Below, one piece after another: positions 1-8,284 of a stretch of DNA of 64,000 nt. Position numbers and translations under genes: made by a program. Position 1 is the stretch's first letter, and each line of letters starts with the position of its first letter. Source of the DNA: Gloeomargarita lithophora Alchichica-D10 (GTDB lineage: Bacteria; Cyanobacteriota; Cyanobacteriia; Gloeomargaritales; Gloeomargaritaceae); assembly GCF_001870225.1 (NCBI RefSeq), contig NZ_CP017675.1, positions 1,333,531 to 1,397,530 on the forward strand, in the 5' to 3' direction. Under the pieces are notes generated by a model. It did not search any database. It was not told where the DNA came from and saw only the letters and a program-made list of their open reading frames with translations.

Positions 1-317
1 CTCCCCAAATTGAGGGAGGTTTTACGGTGACTTCGCCCCTTTTGCCAGAGTTGATAACCGAGGGAGATTCTATCGAAGAAGTGCTAGAAAATGCTAAAGA
101 TGCCTTTACCACAGTTCTGGAACTATAGCAATCTTAATTGGTTTTAGAATAGCGGTCGCAGGGGCGCCGCCCCCGTCCCTGGTTCTGCGGAATTTCTGTT
201 CACGATTCAAATCATATTGCTATATATCAAAATTTGGGACGAAAATTGCCTATTAACTTACAGCTTTTGGATCAGGATTCTCCGACTTTGTTGACAGCTA
301 TTATTGCTTCGATATGA
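1..317 (+). pseudogene. hicB: hicB antitoxin, split by a 97-bp element (5' end outside window)
   Basis: The left part (bases 3-125) reads GGFTVTSPLLPELITEGDSI, typical of the HicB antitoxin fold. At the TA of a CTA codon (124-125) an inserted element (126-222) brings an immediate stop. Removing the element plus one TA copy rejoins the frame as ELYQNLGRKLPINLQLLDQD and continues to TGA at 315-317, matching a HicB C-terminus. The stop overlaps the hicA start by four bases (ATGA), as in a coupled operon. HicB proteins normally neutralise the HicA mRNA interferase and repress the operon. This copy is broken, so no full antitoxin is expected. The family call comes from motif recognition; the boundaries are read directly. 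Confidence 0.85.
126..222. mobile_element. A-type miniature element (97 bp) in hicB
   Basis: The ends are TAGCAATC and ATTGCTA, inverted to each other and flanked by TA on both sides (124-125 and 223-224). The core contains the GC-rich block CGGTCGCAGGGGCGCCGCCC also found in about 20 other places in the window. There is no coding capacity. A TA duplication with short inverted ends resembles miniature elements mobilised by IS630/Tc1-mariner transposases; that link is inference. Confidence 0.85.
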
Positions 318-693
318 AGTATAGAGAGGTTGCCAAAAAATTGACCCGGCTTGGTTGCGAAGAAGTGGCTCAGAAGGGGGAGGGTTCCCCATAGGAAATG
401 GTTTAACCCTGCCACTCAAAAAGCAACTGTCATCCCGGATTGGGGTAGTAAAGAACTAAAACTATAGAAATATGACACGATTTGCGTTAGCCTGCGTGCC
501 GTAGGCATACAGAAATTCCCCAGAACCAATTACGGGGGCGGTGCCCCTGCGACCGCTGTTCTCATAGCGTTAGCGATAGCGTGCCGTAGGCATTAGCGTG
601 GCGTAGCCATATTCAAATAGGATTGCTATAGGAACACTCAAAGCAGTTGTTAAACAATTAGGATTAGTTTGGCAGGACTTGGAAAAGATATGA
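314..693 (+). pseudogene. hicA: hicA toxin, frameshifted and split by a 164-bp element
   Basis: ATG at 314 opens MKYREVAKKLTRLGCEEVAQ, a HicA start (dsRBD-like mRNA interferase). After GEGS an extra C in the CCCC run near 386-390 shifts the frame; correcting it gives SHRKWFNPATQKATVIPDWG, which holds the catalytic His region of the family. At the TA of CTA (463-464) a second element (465-628) interrupts the gene. Removing it with one TA rejoins KELKL to GTLKAVVKQLGLVWQDLEKI and the stop at 691-693. The toxin is therefore dead twice over, by a point frameshift and by an insertion. Which lesion came first cannot be read; a dead toxin would remove the need for the antitoxin. Confidence 0.87.
465..628. 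mobile_element. A-type miniature element, long form (164 bp), in hicA
   Basis: Begins TAGAAATATGACACG and ends CAAATAGGATTGCTA, with TA duplicated on both sides (463-464, 629-630). It carries the shared GC-rich core and, to its right, stacked short palindromes (GCGATAGCGTGCCGTAGGCA and AGCGTGGCGTAGCCAT). The copy at 33342-33505 has the same length and differs at about three positions. Confidence 0.85.
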
Positions 694-1471
694 TGCAATC
701 CCTTCCAAATTACCCCCCCCAGTGGCAGTGTTTGCTGAAAAATTTGGGCGCATGGCATGGCACCTTTACCGATGGTTCGCCCACAGGGGAATTGGGGCAA
801 GAACGACCCAGTGTGGTGACCCTGGAGGGATTGCAGGAGCATCGGTGTATCCGGCAAACCATCACCGTAGCCGGGGAAAGCAAGGTTCTGGAGTACACAG
901 GGCTGGGGCGGGGCATTTTATTATTTGCCGATGGCGCATTTTCCCAGGGTTCGATGCAGTGGGGGGGCCCTACGGGGATTTTGGGGCGGAATTGGGTTTG
1001 ATCAACGGCGACCAACGGGTGCGCTGTGCCATTGTCTATGCGGATAGTCGGTGCCAGTACATGACTTTGATGCGAGAACAGCGAGGGCAGGGGCAATTGG
1101 GAGACATTAGCACCCCCCGGATTACCCAACTTTATCCCGATTGGCGTACCCCGGCGGCATTGTCCGGTTCCTTTCGCCTAGGCCGGGAAGGGCAACAGGT
1201 CACCCTGCAAATAGAATTGGCCGGGGCACTCTGGGGCTGGACGGGGGGCTATCAGAGCCAAAATATGTATGAACAAGAAAATTACCGACTCCTGGCACTG
1301 ACCCCGGAGATTTGGGTTTTTCTGCCGCCGGTGATACCCAAAGGGCAGGGGTTTTGGTTGGGATTGATTTGGCAGGGTCAGGCACTGCTACGGCGGTATG
1401 ATGGCTCCGGGGCGTGGGTGGATTTGACCCAGATGCAGGGGGTACTTGTCGCCAATTCCCCAGGGCAATAG
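690..1471 (+). pseudogene. DUF3598-family protein, frameshifted in a G run
   Basis: Starts at ATG 690 (or the adjacent ATG at 693), overlapping the hicA stop by four bases. The first ~90 codons read NLGAWHGTFTDGSPTGE and on to FSQGSMQWGG, then hit a stop at 1001. The homologous continuation (PYGDFGAELGLINGDQRVRC to the stop at 1471) lies in another frame. The switch is at seven G (961-967); five G would give QWGPYGDFGAEL in one frame. DUF3598 proteins are common in cyanobacteria, and the family is lipocalin-like with no settled function. Either a real slippage mutation, a phase-variable tract, or a sequencing error. Family call from recognition; frameshift read directly. Confidence 0.7.
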
Positions 1472-1524
1472 TATGATTAAGGATAATTTGTAAACTATTT
1501 TTAGTAAATCGTTGGCACCTACTT

Positions 1525-2262
1525 ATGGCTGATGATCTACGGGCGGTACTGGAGTTGGCCACGGTGGAGGATTTGGAGGATTTGACCCGGATTTTGTTCC
1601 GCCGCCGGTTGAATCCCTTGGATTATCTTTGTACCCCTACGCCGGAGACGGTGCAGGCGCAGGAGCGGCAGGGCTGGTTGGATACCCTGGAAGCCCGTTT
1701 GCGGTTTTTGGCCGCCGATGGCATGACCGTATTGCAGGGGCGGGCGGGGCAGATGAGCTATCACCAAATTTTGGTGCAGGTGTGCCATTACCTCAAACTG
1801 CCCTGCGGGGAGGGATGGAGTGTCTTAGACTTGGAATCAGAGATTTTTCTGCACGTCCTGCAACGTTCTTGGGAAAAACTCCCCGCCCATAAACGACAGG
1901 AATTGCAAGACCAATTGGCGCAGGAGTTGACTGGGCCGTGGCAGCGGGAAGCCCTGCAAATGTTTTTACAAAAAGGGAGTGTGGTGGCGGTGGGTTCGGT
2001 ACTGCGGGTAGTGCTGATCCGCAAATTGGCGGGTTATACGGCGGCGGTACACCTGACCCGCACGGCACTGGTGCAGGGGGCGCGCCTGGTGGCGGTACGG
2101 GGGGCAACGGCATTCCTAGGGCCGGTGCTGTGGGGCTGGTTTTTGGCGGAGTTGAGTTGGAGCACAATCGCCACCAATTACACCCGGGTGATTCCGGCGG
2201 TGTTGACCCTGGCGCAAATCCGTTTACTGCGGGATGAATCCCTCACTTGGGCACCCGCTTAG
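1525..2262 (+). CDS. YaaW-family (UPF0174) protein
   Basis: 245 residues. The N-terminus (MADDLRAVLELATVEDLEDL) and the central pattern of short helices resemble the YaaW/UPF0174 family, whose role is not established. Residues ~150-215 are rich in Ala, Val and Leu with small residues and form two or three hydrophobic stretches (WGWFLAELSW near 205), so membrane association is plausible. The next gene starts with TTG inside its last codons, which suggests translational coupling. No catalytic motif is seen. The call rests on overall resemblance only. Confidence 0.6.
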   Translation: MADDLRAVLELATVEDLEDLTRILFRRRLNPLDYLCTPTPETVQAQERQGWLDTLEARLRFLAADGMTVLQGRAGQMSYHQILVQVCHYLKLPCGEGWSVLDLESEIFLHVLQRSWEKLPAHKRQELQDQLAQELTGPWQREALQMFLQKGSVVAVGSVLRVVLIRKLAGYTAAVHLTRTALVQGARLVAVRGATAFLGPVLWGWFLAELSWSTIATNYTRVIPAVLTLAQIRLLRDESLTWAPA

Positions 2263-3428
2263 ACTGGTTGGGGTTAGGGCTAGGGATTTTGCCCTTCTGG
2301 TCGGGGCTGGGCTTGGCGGTCTGGGCGGGGGGCATGATCTCGGTGTGGGTACGGCGGGGGCGGCTTTTGTGCCGACAGCGGGAAACCTGGCTCTGGGTGG
2401 GACTCACCGGGTTAATGGTCATCAGTTCGCTCCAGTCCCCCGACCCGTTGGGAGCCTTGTTGGGGCTGGGGAATTTTGTGCCTTTTTTTGCTTTTTTCCT
2501 GGCGGTACGCTCCCAGGTCACCCCGGCGCAGCGCTACCAGTGGGTGAAGATCATGGGCGGCACGGGCATGGTCGTGGCTTTGGTGGGGTTGGCGCAGGCG
2601 TTGGGCGGGCAAGGCACCCTCACTTTATTGGGGCTGGAAATGAATTGGCATTCCCGCATTCCCGGACGAGTGGATTCAGTTTTTAGTGATGCCAATGTAA
2701 TGGCTTCCTACTGCGTAATGTTACTGCCGGTGCAATTGGGCTTGACCTTAAACGCTCCATCGGGTTCCCGGCTCCGGTGGGGCTGGGGGGTGGCGACCGG
2801 TATCACATTTTTGGCCTTGCTTCTGACCCGCTCTTTGAATGGCTTGGGGGTGGTGGGGCTGTTGGGCATTGGGGTGAGTTTTCGCCAGCGCCGCTACGTT
2901 TTGAGTGCCGTCATTGTTCTCCTTGGCCTGGGCATTGTGGGGGCGGGGTTGGATTGGCCGGGGTGGCGGGCGGTGTTCCCCGAACTGCTGTGGGGACGGC
3001 TACCCAAGTACCTGTTGGGGCGGGCGGAGGATTTACGCACGGTACAGTGGCAGTTGGCCTGGGATTGGTTTGAACAACGACCCTGGTGGGGGTGGGGGTT
3101 GCGTTATTTCCCAACGTTATACCAACAAAGTACCGATAGTTGGGTGGGACATCCCCACAATTTTTGGGTCATGTTGTTGGTGGAGACGGGGGTTTGGGTG
3201 ACGGGGTTATTCACTTTTTTGGTGGGGCGGGTGGTGGTACGGGGTTGGCACTCCTGGCATAAAACCGGGGATTGGCGGTACGGCGGGATGTGGTTGGCTT
3301 TTGTGGGGGTCACCTGTTTTCATGGTCTGGATGTGACCCTATTTGATGGCCGGGTGAATGGCCTCGCCTGGTTGCTGCTGGCGGGATTGGCGGATGATAA
3401 ACTTAGTTCACAATCAGGGAAACTTTGA
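2247..3428 (+). CDS. O-antigen ligase / polymerase-like membrane protein
   Basis: 393 residues, nearly all hydrophobic, with about ten membrane segments and the short periplasmic motif HPHNFWVMLLVETGV (residues ~305-320) typical of the Wzy/WaaL (PF04932) family. These proteins join or polymerise sugar chains at the outer face of the inner membrane; the cyanobacterial IctB group belongs to the same superfamily. I chose TTG at 2247, which overlaps the YaaW-like gene by 16 bases; the first membrane segment starts at once (LGLGLGILPFWSGLGLAVWA). No other polysaccharide gene adjoins it. Substrate cannot be told. Confidence 0.72.
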   Translation: MGTRLDWLGLGLGILPFWSGLGLAVWAGGMISVWVRRGRLLCRQRETWLWVGLTGLMVISSLQSPDPLGALLGLGNFVPFFAFFLAVRSQVTPAQRYQWVKIMGGTGMVVALVGLAQALGGQGTLTLLGLEMNWHSRIPGRVDSVFSDANVMASYCVMLLPVQLGLTLNAPSGSRLRWGWGVATGITFLALLLTRSLNGLGVVGLLGIGVSFRQRRYVLSAVIVLLGLGIVGAGLDWPGWRAVFPELLWGRLPKYLLGRAEDLRTVQWQLAWDWFEQRPWWGWGLRYFPTLYQQSTDSWVGHPHNFWVMLLVETGVWVTGLFTFLVGRVVVRGWHSWHKTGDWRYGGMWLAFVGVTCFHGLDVTLFDGRVNGLAWLLLAGLADDKLSSQSGKL

Positions 3429-3436
3429 TTTATCTC

Positions 3437-3596
3437 TAGCAATCCTCGTTGAATATGGCTACGCCACGCTAATGCCTACGGCACGCTATCGCTAACGCTA
3501 TGAGAACAGCGGTCGCAGGGGCACTCTAGTGCCGTAGGCATTGCCCCCGTACTTGGTTCCCCTGAATTTCTGTTCGCCAATTGGGTGGGATTGCTG
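3437..3596. mobile_element. A-type miniature element, core interrupted
   Basis: Starts TAGCAATCCTCG and ends GGGATTGCTG followed by TA; the left flank is TC, perhaps a mutated TA. The GC core is split by a short insert (ACTCTAGTGCCGTAGGCAT). Just outside the right end lies TAGAGGTGCCCT, which is the terminal sequence of the C-type elements, so the two kinds abut here. Confidence 0.7.
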
Positions 3597-3612
3597 TAGA
3601 GGTGCCCTCAGG

Positions 3613-4233
3613 TTATTCCTTAATTTCCTTGAGAAATTCGGGGTTGATTTTCCCTGGTTCCGGCACCACCCACAGATAAACCGTCCGCCCATCCACCTGC
3701 CGCACCTCATCGGGTTTCCAGCCCCCCATATCAAAGGCGTGGGAGACAATGCGGGTGCCCGGTTTTAGGCGCAATAGTTTATGCCGCAGGCGCAAGTTCA
3801 CACTCGGCAGAAGGTACATAGTAATAACACTGTATTTGCTCAGGTCAGCGTCAAACAGGTTTTGTTGCATGATTTGCGCCCGGTCTGCAACCCCGGCTTG
3901 TTCGATATTGCGGCGGCTTTCGGCCACCAAACTGGGGTCAATTTCAATGCCAACCGCCCTTTGTACTCGGTAGTTTTTGGCGGCGGTAATCACAATCCGG
4001 CCATCCCCACTGCCCAAATCCAGCAAAACATCCTGGCTATTGACATTCCCCAGTTTTAGCATGGCATCCACCACTTCCTGGGGGGTGGGCACGTAGGGCA
4101 CATCCTTGGCAATGTACTCCCCAAAGCTGGGCAAGACGGGCAAGGCGTGGGCACTGGGGGGTAACAGCAATGGATTCAGGGCTACCAAACTCAGCCCCAC
4201 ACCCGTCAACAGCATCAAAGGTTTCCGTAGCAT
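3613..4233 (-). CDS. Exported class I SAM-dependent methyltransferase-like protein
   Basis: 206 residues from ATG 4233, which is preceded by GGAGG about 10 bases upstream; the longer upstream frame is not supported. Residues 1-28 (MLRKPLMLLTGVGLSLVALN and on to SAHA) form a signal peptide. Motif I is VLLDLGSGDGRIVI (~residue 68), followed by VGIEIDPSLV, the acidic loop that binds the ribose of SAM. The rest is a small Rossmann methyltransferase ending with RTVYLWVVPEPGK. Methyltransferase folds with an export signal are unusual because SAM is cytosolic; similar proteins occur in other cyanobacteria, function unknown. The substrate is not evident. Confidence 0.75.
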   Translation of the reverse strand: MLRKPLMLLTGVGLSLVALNPLLLPPSAHALPVLPSFGEYIAKDVPYVPTPQEVVDAMLKLGNVNSQDVLLDLGSGDGRIVITAAKNYRVQRAVGIEIDPSLVAESRRNIEQAGVADRAQIMQQNLFDADLSKYSVITMYLLPSVNLRLRHKLLRLKPGTRIVSHAFDMGGWKPDEVRQVDGRTVYLWVVPEPGKINPEFLKEIKE

Positions 4234-4280
4234 GATCACACAACCTCCAGATAATGTACTAAAACAATGAGCCAAAGGAT

Positions 4281-5624
4281 TTAGGACGATTTTGGGAGCC
4301 AACTCAAGGGGAATCCGACCGCCAGCACCCCGACTCCCACCAGAGCACCGACCCCGGTGTAGGCCAAACTGGCGTACAGCAGATAGCCGCAGGTGGCACA
4401 AAACACCAGGGGGATGAGGGGATATAAAGGCACCCGAAAAGGCCGCACCCGTTCCGGTTCCCGCCAGCGTAACCCCATCAATGCCACCCCGGCCAAGAGC
4501 ATAAACAGCCAAAACACTGGTGCCGTGTAGTCAACCATCGTAGCAAACCCCTTGCGGGTGAGGGTTGCCAGCCCCACAAGGGCAAAGCAAATCGCCCCTT
4601 GACCGACAAAAGCCCCGACGGGAGAATTGTAACGCCGGTTCCAGATTGCCAACCCCCCCAGAAAACCAAAGTCCTGCCCCAGGGCAAAGTTGGTGCGGGC
4701 ACCGGTGATCAACGTTCCCTGGATGGCACCCAGGGCAGAAATGGCAATAATCCCACTGGTCAGCAGTGCCCCGGAATCCCCCAGGGTTTGCCGCAGGAGG
4801 TCTGCCGCCACCGCCTGGGACTGCGCCACCCCCGCCAACCCCAACCCCCGCAAATAAACCCAGTTCACCAGCAGGTACAGCCCAGTAATCAGCCCTATCC
4901 CCCCCAGGAGGGTACGGGGCATGGTGCGTTGCACATGGCGCAATTCCGCTGAAATATAAGCCGCCTCACTCCAGCCGCCGTAGGTGAACAGCACAAACAC
5001 CATCGCCAACCCCAGGTTGATGCTGGTCGGTTGCGGGGCAGCCACCACCGTCGGCACCGACCCCCGCAGACCCGCCAGGATCACCAACAGCAACCCCAAC
5101 ACCTTTGCCCCGCTCAACCCCGCCTGAACCCACTTGCCCGGGGTCAAACCCAGCACATTACAGCCGGTCAATAAACCCACTGCCACCGCCGCATACAGGG
5201 ACGACCCGTATTCCCCCCAAGGCACCAATTGGCTGAAATAATCGCCAAACACAAACGCCAGCAGGACAATCGAACCGGGTTGGATAATCGTCATCCGCGC
5301 CCAGCCAAACAAAAAGGCCAACCGGGAACCAAAGGTGCGATCCAGATAGTGATACACCCCGCCCGCATGGGGATAGGCCGCCCCCAACTCCGCAAAACAC
5401 AGACCCCCCACCAGGGACAGGACTCCCCCCAGCAACCAGGCCAGTACCACCTGGGACACCGTGCTGAGATTCATCGCCACCAACACCGGCGTTTCAAAAA
5501 TCCCCACCCCCACCACAATACCCACAATGAGGGCAATCCCATCCCCAACCGTCAAGCGGGGCTGGAGGAGGGTCGTCCCCGTCGCCATCGGTTCCGGCTT
5601 GGTCGGACTGTCGGGTAAAGACAT
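4281..5624 (-). CDS. APC-family amino acid permease
   Basis: 447 residues with about twelve membrane segments. The N-terminal helix reads LTVGDGIALIVGIVVGVGIF, the unwound-helix G-rich signature (GxGIF) of the amino acid/polyamine/organocation superfamily. FAELGAAYPHAGGVYHYLDR in segment 3 is also diagnostic. It would import amino acids or related amines across the inner membrane; specificity is not readable. Start taken at MSLPDSPTKPEP; another in-frame ATG lies 24 bases upstream. No convincing ribosome site distinguishes them. Transcribed alone, upstream of the methyltransferase gene with a 47-base gap. Confidence 0.85.
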   Translation of the reverse strand: MSLPDSPTKPEPMATGTTLLQPRLTVGDGIALIVGIVVGVGIFETPVLVAMNLSTVSQVVLAWLLGGVLSLVGGLCFAELGAAYPHAGGVYHYLDRTFGSRLAFLFGWARMTIIQPGSIVLLAFVFGDYFSQLVPWGEYGSSLYAAVAVGLLTGCNVLGLTPGKWVQAGLSGAKVLGLLLVILAGLRGSVPTVVAAPQPTSINLGLAMVFVLFTYGGWSEAAYISAELRHVQRTMPRTLLGGIGLITGLYLLVNWVYLRGLGLAGVAQSQAVAADLLRQTLGDSGALLTSGIIAISALGAIQGTLITGARTNFALGQDFGFLGGLAIWNRRYNSPVGAFVGQGAICFALVGLATLTRKGFATMVDYTAPVFWLFMLLAGVALMGLRWREPERVRPFRVPLYPLIPLVFCATCGYLLYASLAYTGVGALVGVGVLAVGFPLSWLPKSS

Positions 5625-5771
5625 GGTTTTTTGTAACAAAAACGACATAAAATATATCAGTAAGATATACGACCCACTCCACTTTTGACAAGGACAGCCC
5701 GACCGGCTGGGGAGTTATGGGTTTATGGTTCTGAGCTAATTCATTATGCCGTGCTAAAAATCCCGCACTAA

Positions 5772-6011
5772 AGGACATCTTTATTTATTTGAACTATAGC
5801 TAAGTAGGGTAAGGTTGTCGCCTCAAGATACTGGGGAACCAATGCGGGGCTGCGCCCTGCGACCCATATTATGTCAATCTTTGCGTGTTTAGCTATAACC
5901 AAAAATCTCATCGCTGGAATGGAGAAATTACGGAGAACCATACACCGCAGGTGCTTCTGGGGCGGGGGGTGCCCCCTGCGACCGCTAATTTTCAATTAAT
6001 AGAGGTGCCCT
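5772..6011. mobile_element. C-type element with a B-type element nested inside
   Basis: Outer ends are AGGACATCTTTATTTATTTG and TAGAGGTGCCCT. Inside, at 5797-5895, a 99-bp B-type element is flanked by TA. Without it and one TA, the outer element is about 139 bp and resembles the C-type copy at 61617-61773 (both contain AAATCTCATCGCTGGAATG, a CATACACCGCAGGTGCTTCT block and the GC core). Its right end touches the stop codon of the STAS gene. Confidence 0.72.
5797..5895. mobile_element. B-type miniature element (99 bp), nested
   Basis: Begins TAGCTAAGTAGGGTAAGG and ends GCGTGTTTAGCTA, with TA duplicated at 5795-5796 and 5896-5897. Core GCGGGGCTGCGCCCTGCGAC resembles the core of A and C types. 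Diverged a little from the three identical copies at 33640, 38220 and 60943. Confidence 0.82.
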
Positions 6012-6399
6012 AAAACGTATCGGGTTCTTGTCCCTGCTCAAAATGCTCCCGCTTGGTGTAAATGGGGATAAAGCGGTGAATCGCCACGGTTTCCAACAGC
6101 ACCAAAATTTGCGGTTGGGGAGCCACCAAAAATGTTTTGCCCCCCAGGGCTTGGATTTGTTTACTGCAACTGACTAGGGCACCCAACCCCTTGCTGTCCA
6201 TAAAATCCACGGTGCTGAGATTGATGCCCACCACCTGAGCCTGTTTATTTACCAAATCCAAGCACTGTTGCTTGAAGGTTTCCGCCGTCGCCGTATCCAA
6301 CCGGGTCAGGGGAATTTCCAACGTTTGGGGGGGGTAACCAAACAACTCTTTAGTAATCGGGCTAAATAGGATACGTTCCATGTTTTGAGGATACTCCAA
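6010..6399 (-). CDS. STAS-domain protein (anti-sigma antagonist-like)
   Basis: 129 residues. The signature VVGINLSTVDFMDSKGLGAL (~residues 57-76) is the STAS phosphorylation-site region, with Ser in the DS(K/A)GLG motif. Such proteins are phosphorylated by anti-sigma-like kinases and switch partners; in cyanobacteria many STAS proteins act in signalling rather than on sigma factors. A second STAS protein with the same layout is at 27964-28326. A later in-frame ATG (6381, MERILFSP) may be the real start. The last codons lie at the edge of a C-type element. The partner is unknown. Confidence 0.8.
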   Translation of the reverse strand: MEYPQNMERILFSPITKELFGYPPQTLEIPLTRLDTATAETFKQQCLDLVNKQAQVVGINLSTVDFMDSKGLGALVSCSKQIQALGGKTFLVAPQPQILVLLETVAIHRFIPIYTKREHFEQGQEPDTF

Positions 6400-6486
6400 A
6401 TGTAGTCCATTTTAAGCAATCTCACGACCCTTGGGGCGGGTGAGGCTCTCATAGATGTCAGCAACGATGGGCTTGCCGCCGCTGCT

Positions 6487-6567
6487 TCACCCGGTAAACT
6501 CGTAGAGAATCCGATACACCCCCACCCGTAAACTGTAATCGGTTGTCCCTCGAAGTTTTTTCGCCCC
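6487..6567 (-). pseudogene. RelE/ParE-type toxin remnant
   Basis: On the minus strand the frame KKLRGTTDYSLRVGVYRILY ends in EFTG and a stop. This is the central strand pair of RelE-family toxins (compare GDYRVIYAIDD in the intact gene at 13351). There is no start codon or N-terminal helix upstream; that side runs into an element remnant (GCGACCGCTGTTCTAAATTC, ~6568-6606). The stretch 6400-6790 otherwise holds only the petH terminator and short repeats. Confidence 0.5.
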
Positions 6568-6606
6568 GGCGACCGCTGTTCTAAATTCAATTAGGATGGC
6601 TGTAGC
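6568..6606. repeat. A-type element right-end fragment
   Basis: GCGACCGCTGTTCTAAATTC followed by AATTAGGATGGCTGTA matches the right half of A-type elements (core edge, then TAGGATTGCTATA with two changes). No left end remains. It adjoins the RelE remnant, so insertion or decay may have removed the toxin's N-terminus. Confidence 0.5.
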
Positions 6607-6726
6607 AATCTCATCTGATAGCTTGCGTGGCGCAGCCATGTAGCCTTGTTATTCACATAAATCGTCAAGTTGGTGGCGATGGCAGGTTTTGCATCCGCCC
6701 TGGTGACGACAAAATTTTATCTACCC

Positions 6727-6757
6727 AAACAAAAACCCCAGGCCAGCACCCGGGGTT
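6727..6757 (-). terminator. Rho-independent terminator of petH
   Basis: Read on the minus strand, AACCCC pairs with GGGGTT around a 12-base loop, followed by a T-rich tail (TTTTGTTTG). It lies about 35 bases past the petH stop. Confidence 0.65.
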
Positions 6758-6790
6758 AGGTTCAACGCCACAGAACCGTTTAGGCGGTTT

Positions 6791-8044
<1,254 letters not shown>

Positions 8045-8176
8045 CTATATAATGAAGGTTTTTTCGTAATTTACCCCAACAATGACCGCAGTTGGCCTAA
8101 ATTTAACATCTTGATCCAGTTAAGCGGGGGGCGATGAACCAGTTTCCCGGCTTGACGTGTAAAATTGGGTTTGATT

Positions 8177-8250
8177 GGGGCTGTAGCTCAGATGGATAGA
8201 GCGGTCGCCTCCTAAGCGACAGGCCGCCGGTTCAATTCCGGCCAGTCCCG
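8177..8250 (+). tRNA. tRNA-Arg (anticodon CCU)
   Basis: A 74-base cloverleaf: acceptor GGGGCTG pairs with CAGTCCC, D-arm GCTCAGATGGATAGAGC, anticodon stem GTCGC/GCGAC around loop CTCCTAA (anticodon CCT), T-arm CCGG-TTCAATT-CCGG, discriminator G. The 3' CCA is not encoded. It reads AGG codons. Confidence 0.95.
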
Positions 8251-8284
8251 TTTAACTGGATTTATTATAAGACTATTAGTCCAG

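Noticed and set aside
722-1471. Separate 249-codon gene starting at 722
   Set aside because: Its first ~80 codons are a shadow of the frame starting at 690; only the part after the G run is family-like.
3613-4512. 300-codon version of the exported methyltransferase
   Set aside because: The extra N-terminus overlaps the permease gene; the ATG at 4233 has a good ribosome site and opens a signal peptide.
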